Source of the DNA: JAHJUB01 sp041653615 [NCBI: Candidatus Ratteibacteria bacterium]
GTDB taxonomy: Bacteria; Ratteibacteria; UBA8468; MWAK01
Direction: 5' to 3'
DNA length: 12,609 bases
NCBI GenBank assembly: GCA_041653615.1
Contig: JBAZEZ010000030.1
Location: 1-12,609 of the forward strand
Under the pieces are notes generated by a model. That model worked only from the letters and a program-made list of their open reading frames with translations, was not told the DNA's origin and did not search any database. Positions 4,595 through 10,403 of this stretch are shown in pieces. Position 1 is the first letter of the stretch. Each line of letters opens with the position of its first letter. The translations under genes and the position numbers were made by a program.

Positions 4595-6333
4595 TATGTC
4601 GCACCTCCTGTTTGATTACAAAGTTCCTTGAATTTAACAAGCAGTTCTTCTGACGATATCACACCCTGTTCGCCTTTTCCGTGCTCCCGCAAAGCAACCG
4701 TGCCCGCTTCCTTCTCCCGTTTTCCCAAAATTGCCAGAAAGGGAATCTTTTCCATCTCCGCCCGTCTAATCTTTTTGCCGATTTTTTCGTCAGAGTTATC
4801 AATCATAACCCGAAACCCGTCTTTCGTCAAGCGCTCAAAAACTTTTTGGGCATAATCAAACTCCTCTTCGGTAATCGGCAAAACAGCCACCTGCACCGGC
4901 GCCAGCCAGAACGGAAAAGCGCCTTTGTAATGTTCAACCAACACTCCGAAAAACCGCTCCAGGGAACCCAGCAGGGCCCGGTGAATCATAATCGGTTGTT
5001 CTTCCTTTCCTTCGGAATTAATAAAGGAAAGACCGAAACGTTCCGGCAAATTGAAATCAACCTGGATGGTGGAACACTGCCAGGAACGGCCTAACGCATC
5101 TTTGATTTTAATATCAATCTTGGGTCCGTAAAAAACGCCTTCGCCGGGATCAATCTGATAGTTGACATCCAGCGATTCCAGGCTTTCCTTCAGGGCGGCT
5201 GTAGCCCGCTCCCAATTCCCTTCGGAACCGACAAATTTTTCCGGACGGGTACTCAAGAAAATTTCAAATTCCGAAAAACCGAATGTCCTCAATAAATCCA
5301 GGGTAAAAGAAACCGCGTTCTTGACCTCATTATTCAGGTCTTCGGGGCGGCAAAAAATATGAGCGTCGTCCTGGGTGAAACCCCGCACCCGCAAGAGACC
5401 GTGCAGCACCCCACTCTTCTCTAAACGGTAGACGGTGCCTAACTCCGCCCACCTCAACGGCAGTTCCCGATAACTGCGGCGGCGGTTCTTGTATATCAGG
5501 ATGTGGCCGGGACAGTTCATCGGTTTAACCTGCAACCTCTGGTTCTCCATCTCCAGGGCCGGAAACATGTTCTCCCGGTAAAAATCAAGGTGCCCGGAAA
5601 TCTGCCAAAGCCGCTGGTCAGCCAGGTGGGGGGTGTAAATAATCTGATAACCGCGCTTCTGCTGTTCGCGCATCAGGTGTTCTTCGATAACCCGCCTGAC
5701 CGCAGCACCCTTGGGATGCCAGAAGACGAAGCCCGGTCCAGCCTCCTCCTGAAAACTGTAGAGGTCAAGTTCCACACCCAGCCTTCGGTGGTCCCGTTCC
5801 TTTATCTCTTCCAAACGCTTCAGGTATTCATCCAAAGCGGCCTGGCCGGAAAACGAAATTCCGTAAATACGCTGCATGCTCTCCCGCTTTTCGTCGGCCC
5901 GCCAGTAACTAGCCGCCACGGAAAGAAGGATGAGCGCTTTAACTTTTCCGGTTGATTTCAGATGAGGACCGGCGCATAAATCAACAAATTCGCCCTGCCG
6001 ATAAAAAGTAATCTTGCCGTCCGGAAGTTCGCTCAAAATTTCCAATTTGAACTTTTCCCCGTTTTTTTGAAGAAGAGCTTCCGCTTCCTTTCGATCTTTT
6101 TCCTCCCGAACCACCGGCAGATTTAACGCCGCAATCTCCTTCATCCGGACTTCAATCCGCCTCAAGTCCTCGGGCGTAAACGGTTGCGGCCGGTAAAAAT
6201 CATAGTAAAAACCATTCTCAATCGCCGGTCCGGTCCCCAGTTTTACTTCCGGGTACAACTCCTTAACCGCGTGGGCAAGAATATGGCTGGTTGTATGCCA
6301 AAACGGCTGCAAATCTTCTGTTTTTTCGTTCAT
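4594..6333 (-). CDS. thrS: Threonyl-tRNA synthetase without the TGS domain
   Basis: Charges tRNA-Thr in the cytoplasm. The editing domain begins almost at the N-terminus: H17-x3-H21 in TSHILAHAV and the CAGPH motif, which hydrolyse Ser-tRNA-Thr. The class II catalytic core follows, with its zinc ligands in MNCPGH, TQDDAHIFC and MIHRALLGS, and motif 3 in the last. The C-terminal anticodon-binding domain starts near QVAVLPI. At 579 aa it is about 60 shorter than the 642-aa E. coli enzyme, because the N-terminal TGS domain is missing. The frame is closed by overlap with purB (TAATG, one shared base), so the start is not simply misplaced. A weak AAAGG precedes the ATG. The 3' end carries the infC Shine-Dalgarno. 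Confidence 0.96.
   Translation of the reverse strand: MNEKTEDLQPFWHTTSHILAHAVKELYPEVKLGTGPAIENGFYYDFYRPQPFTPEDLRRIEVRMKEIAALNLPVVREEKDRKEAEALLQKNGEKFKLEILSELPDGKITFYRQGEFVDLCAGPHLKSTGKVKALILLSVAASYWRADEKRESMQRIYGISFSGQAALDEYLKRLEEIKERDHRRLGVELDLYSFQEEAGPGFVFWHPKGAAVRRVIEEHLMREQQKRGYQIIYTPHLADQRLWQISGHLDFYRENMFPALEMENQRLQVKPMNCPGHILIYKNRRRSYRELPLRWAELGTVYRLEKSGVLHGLLRVRGFTQDDAHIFCRPEDLNNEVKNAVSFTLDLLRTFGFSEFEIFLSTRPEKFVGSEGNWERATAALKESLESLDVNYQIDPGEGVFYGPKIDIKIKDALGRSWQCSTIQVDFNLPERFGLSFINSEGKEEQPIMIHRALLGSLERFFGVLVEHYKGAFPFWLAPVQVAVLPITEEEFDYAQKVFERLTKDGFRVMIDNSDEKIGKKIRRAEMEKIPFLAILGKREKEAGTVALREHGKGEQGVISSEELLVKFKELCNQTGGAT
4604..4609 (-). promoter_or_regulatory. Shine-Dalgarno that fixes the infC start
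   Basis: AGGAGG on the minus strand lies within the last codons of thrS. It is the only strong ribosome binding site near the infC N-terminus, 9 nt from AUU and 6 nt from AUA. It argues for initiation at a rare start codon at the thrS stop rather than at the UUG about 80 nt further on, which has no such signal. Confidence 0.8.
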
Positions 6334-7637
6334 TAAATTTTACCTTTCTTGAAAACGCGTTTGTAAATGTAATCCTGATGGCGCAAAAAATAGTCCGGGT
6401 TAAAAAGAGCGTCAATCTCGACCGGTTTCAAATACTTTTTTACGTTTGAATCGCTCTTTAACTTCTCCCTAAAATCACTTTTCTCTTTTGCGGCGGAAAG
6501 CGCGTTTTGCTGAACCAATTTATAGGCATCAGGCCGGCTAAGCCCCTTGCTGACCAGCGCCGAAAGAACACGCTGGGAATAAATAAGACCGCCGGTAAGA
6601 TTAAGGTTTTCCTTGATTCGATCCGGATCCACCCGCAAACCCGAAAAAATTCTTATCGCCAGGTAAATCATGTAATCCAGCAGAATAGTGCTGTCCGGAA
6701 GAATAATCCGCTCGGCCGAAGAATGACTGATGTCGCGTTCGTGCCAGAGTGCTACGTTCTCAAGAGCGACCATTGCGTTTGCCCTTAAAATACGGGCCAG
6801 ACCGCAGATGCGTTCCGAAAGAATCGGGTTCTGCTTATGGGGCATCGCCGAAGACCCCTTCTGTCCGACTCCGAAAGGTTCCGCCGCCTCCGCCACTTCC
6901 GTCCGCTGCAGATGCCTGACTTCCAGGGCAAACCGTTCCAGGGAGGCGCCAACCACCGCGATTTGGCAAACATACTCCGCGTAACGGTCCCGGGATACCA
7001 CCTGGGTTGCCGCCGGCTCCGGCTGTAGATTCAATTTACGACAGACATATTCTTCCACCTCGGGCGATAGGTGAGCGAAGGTGCCGACCGCTCCGCTTAT
7101 TTTGCCTACTGAAATCTCCTGCCGTACCCGTTCTAAACGTTCCAGCGACCGCACAACCTCGGCGTAAAAACCGCAAAACTTCAAACCCAGACTGATCGGT
7201 TCCGCGTGAATTCCATGGGTACGTCCCATCTGAATAGTATCTTTATATAAAGAAGCGTTCAAATAAAAAACATCTTTTAATTCCTCCAGACCGTCAATTA
7301 AAACAGAGGCGGATTCTTTCAAAAGAAGCGCGTTAGCCGTATCCAGGAGGTCGGAAGAAGTCAAACCCAGATGAAAGTATGCCGAAAGCGGCCCGATTTT
7401 TTCGGAAACCGTTTCGATGAACGCAACCACGTCGTGGTGAGTTTCCTTTTCCAATTCCGTAATCCGGTTTGCTTCAAAACCGGCCTTATTCCTTATCTCT
7501 TTTGCCGCCTTAACCGGAACCCTGCCCAGCGAACACCAGGCATCCACGACCGCCAGTTCAATCTCCAGCCAGGTCTGAAATTTCTTTTCCTCGCTCCAGA
7601 GCCGCTGCATTTGCGGCCGACTATATCGTTCAATCAT
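6333..7637 (-). CDS. purB: Adenylosuccinate lyase
   Basis: Catalyses two fumarate-releasing steps: SAICAR to AICAR in purine synthesis, and adenylosuccinate to AMP. The 434 aa match the shorter bacterial form of the fumarase/aspartase superfamily. Visible motifs are THHDVVAF (66-73), LTSSDLLDT (92-100), GRTHGIHAEP (138-147, with catalytic His141) and the superfamily signature GSSAMPHKQNP (261-271), whose flexible loop carries the catalytic Ser. The start ATG overlaps the alr stop by 8 nt, with AAAGGA about 10 nt upstream. The stop shares one base with the thrS start. Purine synthesis genes are not a usual part of a thrS operon, so this is a lineage-specific join. Confidence 0.97.
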   Translation of the reverse strand: MIERYSRPQMQRLWSEEKKFQTWLEIELAVVDAWCSLGRVPVKAAKEIRNKAGFEANRITELEKETHHDVVAFIETVSEKIGPLSAYFHLGLTSSDLLDTANALLLKESASVLIDGLEELKDVFYLNASLYKDTIQMGRTHGIHAEPISLGLKFCGFYAEVVRSLERLERVRQEISVGKISGAVGTFAHLSPEVEEYVCRKLNLQPEPAATQVVSRDRYAEYVCQIAVVGASLERFALEVRHLQRTEVAEAAEPFGVGQKGSSAMPHKQNPILSERICGLARILRANAMVALENVALWHERDISHSSAERIILPDSTILLDYMIYLAIRIFSGLRVDPDRIKENLNLTGGLIYSQRVLSALVSKGLSRPDAYKLVQQNALSAAKEKSDFREKLKSDSNVKKYLKPVEIDALFNPDYFLRHQDYIYKRVFKKGKI

Positions 7638-8799
7638 ATGCGTTTTGTCCTTTGTATATTCGATTCACCCGGGGACCAATCCGACTTAAAATTTCGTGCG
7701 GAACTGTACTCGCCCAACCGGCAACCTCTTCTACCCGGATTTCCTCTTTCTTCTGCCGACCAATCAAAACAACCTCATCCCCAACCACGGCGGCGTCAAC
7801 TTCCGAAACATCCGCCATCATCATATCCATACAGATATTTCCGATCACCGAACAGCGCTTCCCGCCAACCAGAACTGATGCCGAATTAAAAAGATTCCGA
7901 CCGTATCCATCCATATACCCGACGGAAACAGTAGCCACCCTCGTTTTCTTTTTTGCGCGAAAGATACGCCCGTAACTTACCGAATCGCCCCGGTTAATCT
8001 CTTTCAGAAAAACAATCCTCCCTTTTAAGGCAGCAACCGGCTTAAGTAAGGATTTATAAGGAGACCCAGTGGGACTGAAAGGAAAAGACCCGTAGAGGGC
8101 TAAACCAACACGGACAAAATCAAAATAACTTTCCGGATAATTAAAAACGGCCGCGGAATTGGCCGCGTGCCGCATTATCTTCCTCTCTCCCGAGATAGGC
8201 AAACCCCGTTGAAATAATTCTTTTCTACGGGGCAAGGTGAGGGGGTCCGTAACTTTCCGAAACTCCCCTATCTGTTTCAGTGTAAACTCGTTCCTGGTCT
8301 CCGCAACCGGAAAATGGGTAAAAATGCTGGAAATCATTATGCCGTTGAAGTTCAGGCACCAACGGTAAAATTGCGGCAGTTCCTGCGAGCTTACACCGAG
8401 CCGGCCCATGCCGGTATCGACCTTCAAATGAATCGCGGCTTCTTTTTTTAATCTTAACGCAAGCGCGGAAATTCGACTAACCGCTTTCCGGTCAGCAACG
8501 GTAAACTCCAATCCGCTCTTTAAACCTTCTTCAAACTCCTCTTCCGAAACCAACCCCAAAACCAGGATTCTTTTTTTAATTCCGGTCCGCCGAAGTTGCG
8601 TGCCTTCGAAAACGGTAGCCACGCCGAACATCTCGACATCTTTTTCGATAAAAGGCGCTATCACGGCGGCGCCTAATCCGTAAGCGTTGGCTTTAACGCA
8701 GGCTAAAACACGAGCCGGAGTAATTATCTTACGGACGGCGTTCAGATTCGCTCTTATCGCGGCAACATCTATCTCTACCCAAGCCCTGCTTTTTTCCAT
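7630..8799 (-). CDS. alr: Alanine racemase
   Basis: A PLP enzyme that interconverts L- and D-alanine for peptidoglycan. Counted from the ATG at 8799 it has 389 aa, the family norm. The PLP lysine is Lys36 in CVKANAYGLG. The catalytic tyrosine of the second domain is Tyr276 in SYGRIF. HLKVDTGMGRLG, MRHAANSAA and NICMDMMMADVS are also conserved. The conserved AWVEIDVAAIRANL begins at residue 6. An in-frame UUG at 8805-8803 would add two residues but is less likely. No Shine-Dalgarno exists: the upstream DNA is the 3' end of the tRNA gene, 8 nt away. If the tRNA is cut from the precursor, alr would be left with an 8-nt leader. Confidence 0.96.
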   Translation of the reverse strand: MEKSRAWVEIDVAAIRANLNAVRKIITPARVLACVKANAYGLGAAVIAPFIEKDVEMFGVATVFEGTQLRRTGIKKRILVLGLVSEEEFEEGLKSGLEFTVADRKAVSRISALALRLKKEAAIHLKVDTGMGRLGVSSQELPQFYRWCLNFNGIMISSIFTHFPVAETRNEFTLKQIGEFRKVTDPLTLPRRKELFQRGLPISGERKIMRHAANSAAVFNYPESYFDFVRVGLALYGSFPFSPTGSPYKSLLKPVAALKGRIVFLKEINRGDSVSYGRIFRAKKKTRVATVSVGYMDGYGRNLFNSASVLVGGKRCSVIGNICMDMMMADVSEVDAAVVGDEVVLIGRQKKEEIRVEEVAGWASTVPHEILSRIGPRVNRIYKGQNAYD

Positions 8800-8807
8800 A
8801 AACAAAG

Positions 8808-8881
8808 CGCGCCTGGGGCGACTTGAACGCCCAACCTACGGGTTCGAAGCCCGGCACTCTATCCAATTGAGCTACAGGCGC
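8808..8881 (-). tRNA. tRNA-Arg, anticodon UCG
   Basis: 74 nt on the minus strand. The acceptor stem GCGCCTG/CAGGCGC is perfect. D stem GCTC/GAGT has a 9-nt loop. Anticodon loop CTTCGAA gives UCG (8847-8845), which reads CGA. T arm is GGGCG-TTCAAGT-CGCCC, with a 5-nt variable region and discriminator G. The terminal pair of the anticodon stem (27-43) is a C/U mismatch. CCA is not encoded (the next bases are CTT), so it must be added after processing. It lies 3 nt after the 71-aa gene and 8 nt before alr, inside the operon. Confidence 0.93.
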
Positions 8882-8884
8882 TAT

Positions 8885-9100
8885 TTAAGTCTTTGTTTCT
8901 TCTTTTTCCGGTTCTTTCTTTTCGGCCATCCGGTCTTTAATGTCGCTGATACCGGAAGCAACTGCCACCAAACCACCTAAAACCAAGAGTACAACCAGAC
9001 CACCGCCAACAAACCACAAAGTGGCTTTTCCCAAAGGACCCGGACCAGCCAACAGATAACCGACCACAATTGCCACAATTCCGCCGATTAAAGCCCACAT
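8885..9100 (-). CDS. Small two-helix membrane protein of unknown function
   Basis: A 71-aa product that I do not recognise as a named family. Residues 2-18 (WALIGGIVAIVVGYLLA) and about 26-48 (ATLWFVGGGLVVLLVLGGLVAVA) are glycine-rich membrane helices joined by a GPGPLGK turn. Residues 52-71 form a charged Lys/Glu tail, probably cytoplasmic. It has a strong Shine-Dalgarno (AGGAGG, 4 nt before the ATG) and a strong promoter, so it is very likely expressed. It is the first gene of the operon, and its stop codon lies 3 nt before the tRNA. The glycine spacing suggests helix packing or oligomerisation. No function can be assigned. Confidence 0.8.
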   Translation of the reverse strand: MWALIGGIVAIVVGYLLAGPGPLGKATLWFVGGGLVVLLVLGGLVAVASGISDIKDRMAEKKEPEKEETKT

Positions 9101-9138
9101 ATTCCCTCCTTTTTTAAAAACTTAAAATACTTTTTGAT

Positions 9139-9168
9139 ACTATACCATATCTAAAAAAAATGCGTCAA
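9139..9168 (-). promoter_or_regulatory. Operon promoter (71-aa gene, tRNA-Arg, alr and downstream)
   Basis: On the minus strand TTGACG (9168-9163), an 18-bp spacer and TATAGT (9144-9139) match the sigma70 consensus at five of six positions in each hexamer. The leader of about 30 nt carries the AGGAGG of the 71-aa gene. It is the only strong promoter I see for the 5.8-kb minus-strand gene chain. Confidence 0.8.
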
Positions 9169-9177
9169 GCCGCACAC

Positions 9178-9207
9178 TTGCCGCAAAGACCGGACTTAAG
9201 ATACAAT
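9178..9207 (+). promoter_or_regulatory. mltG promoter (leaderless type)
   Basis: TTGCCG (9178-9183), 18 bp and TACAAT (9202-9207) form a sigma70-like promoter. Its -35 lies only 9 bp from the -35 of the divergent operon promoter. The ATG follows 7 nt after the -10 box, where transcription is expected to start, and no Shine-Dalgarno is present. Confidence 0.6.
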
Positions 9208-9214
9208 AAACGAC

Positions 9215-10207
9215 ATGCGGAAAAAGTATATCCTGACAATCGCAACCGCCTTTTTGAGCGGAGTCATTCTTTTAGCGCTGGGCATCTTTTTGCCTTCCCG
9301 CGCCAAGACGGAAACAGTCCGCATCGCGCCGGAAATGACCTTGCGGGAAATTACAAACCACCTCTCCCGAAAAGGACTGCTCCGAACGCCCCGCCTCTTT
9401 ATTCTGGCCGCAAAAATCTCCGAAAAAGAAAAAAGATTGAAAGCCGGACTCTATGAGTTTCCTTTGCGAAGCAGTCCTTTCCAAGCCCTGCAAAAACTGG
9501 TCCGCGGGGAAACAGCTGTAGTCCGGATAACAATACCGGAAGGCTGGAGCGCCCGGGAAATAGCAAAACTATTGGAAGATAAAGATCTCTGCGCCCGGGA
9601 AAAATTTTTGGCGGTGACGCTGGAACAAAAAATGGAGGGTTTTCTCTTTCCCGATACTTACTTCATCTCGTCGGAATTTTCCGCGGAAAAAATTGCCCTG
9701 ACCTTACGCGAGGGTTTTAACAAAGCCTGGAAACCGGAATGGAACTTGCAGGCAAAACGGATAAGATTATCCCAAAAGGACGCGGTAACCCTGGCTTCCG
9801 TTATCGAACGCGAGGCGAAAAGCACCGCGGAAAAAGCAATTGTCAGTTCCGTGTTTCACAACCGCCTCCGTAAAGGAATGCGCCTGGAAGCCGACCCCAC
9901 CATTCTCTACGCGCTTGGTTCCTGGAACACGCACCTGACCCGGCGCCTTATGAGGACAAACTCCCCGTACAACACCTACCTGCACCGTGGCCTGCCGCCC
10001 GGACCAATCTGTAATCCGGGCGAGCAATCAATCAAGGCGGCCCTCTACCCGGCCCGGACCGATTATCTTTTTTTTGTTGCCGTCGGAAACGGCACTCACA
10101 TTTTTTCCCGCACCAGTTCCGAACAAAATGCCGCTATCCAAAAAATCAAGCTGAGTAAAGCAGCCAAGGTCGAAGCAGATGAGCAAGCGGCGGGAGAAAA
10201 ACCGTAG
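9215..10207 (+). CDS. mltG: Endolytic murein transglycosylase MltG
   Basis: Cuts nascent peptidoglycan strands at the membrane and is thought to set glycan chain ends during wall growth. The protein has 330 aa, as in E. coli-type YceG/MltG. Residues 4-28 form one N-terminal membrane helix after a MRKK cytoplasmic start. A LysM-like subdomain follows, recognisable in TIPEGWSAREIAKLLE. The catalytic domain contains EGFLFPDTYF, LASVIEREA with the catalytic Glu198, VFHNRLRKGMRLEADPTILYALG, SPYNTYLHRGLPPGPICNPG and FVAVGNGTHIFS near the end. All conserved blocks are intact. It is transcribed away from the alr operon and ends tail-to-tail with glmS. Confidence 0.97.
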   Translation: MRKKYILTIATAFLSGVILLALGIFLPSRAKTETVRIAPEMTLREITNHLSRKGLLRTPRLFILAAKISEKEKRLKAGLYEFPLRSSPFQALQKLVRGETAVVRITIPEGWSAREIAKLLEDKDLCAREKFLAVTLEQKMEGFLFPDTYFISSEFSAEKIALTLREGFNKAWKPEWNLQAKRIRLSQKDAVTLASVIEREAKSTAEKAIVSSVFHNRLRKGMRLEADPTILYALGSWNTHLTRRLMRTNSPYNTYLHRGLPPGPICNPGEQSIKAALYPARTDYLFFVAVGNGTHIFSRTSSEQNAAIQKIKLSKAAKVEADEQAAGEKP

Positions 10208-10218
10208 TAGGGATGCGT

Positions 10219-10403
10219 ATACCGGTTTGAATTCACAGTCAGAGAGCAAGCCGGAGGCTTACCTACGGCAAGACATCCAAGGATGAGGCCAGGCCGCCCC
10301 TTCGCCAAAGGCTTCGGCGAGCCGAAGGAGGCGTACAGAAACGTACGCCGACGAAGATGACGCCGCAGACAACGATGCTATTTGATTGAATTCGAACCGG
10401 TAT
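10219..10403. repeat. Palindrome-rich spacer bounded by 17-bp inverted repeats
   Basis: The left arm ATACCGGTTTGAATTCA (10219-10235) is the inverse of the right arm (10387-10403) with a single mismatch that could be a G-U pair in RNA. The 151 bp between them hold several small palindromes: AAGCC/GGCTT at 10249-10261, CATCC/GGATG, CTTCGG/CCGAAG in the middle, and the 7-bp GGCGTAC/GTACGCC stem at 10330-10349. There is no good reading frame. The right arm abuts the glmS stop codon. It could be a MITE-like insertion, a bidirectional 3'-end structure or a small structured RNA. No clean target duplication or U-run is seen. Confidence 0.7.

Noticed and set aside
5503-5955. 150-aa plus-strand frame inside thrS
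   Set aside because: It lies opposite a fully conserved synthetase core and its translation shows no family features. The same applies to other long antisense frames inside purB, alr, infC, dapF and glmS.
6334-6460. T-box or tRNA-like leader controlling thrS
   Set aside because: thrS starts on the last base of purB, and everything upstream is coding, so there is no room for a leader.
7371-7889. 172-aa plus-strand frame across the purB-alr junction
   Set aside because: Its composition and position follow the reverse complement of two conserved genes. There is no Shine-Dalgarno or promoter.
8800-8805. alr start at UUG 8805
   Set aside because: It adds only two non-conserved residues. An ATG follows two codons later and fits the family N-terminus.
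10330-10349. Rho-independent terminator for mltG or glmS
   Set aside because: The 7-bp stem is good, but no U-run follows on either strand.
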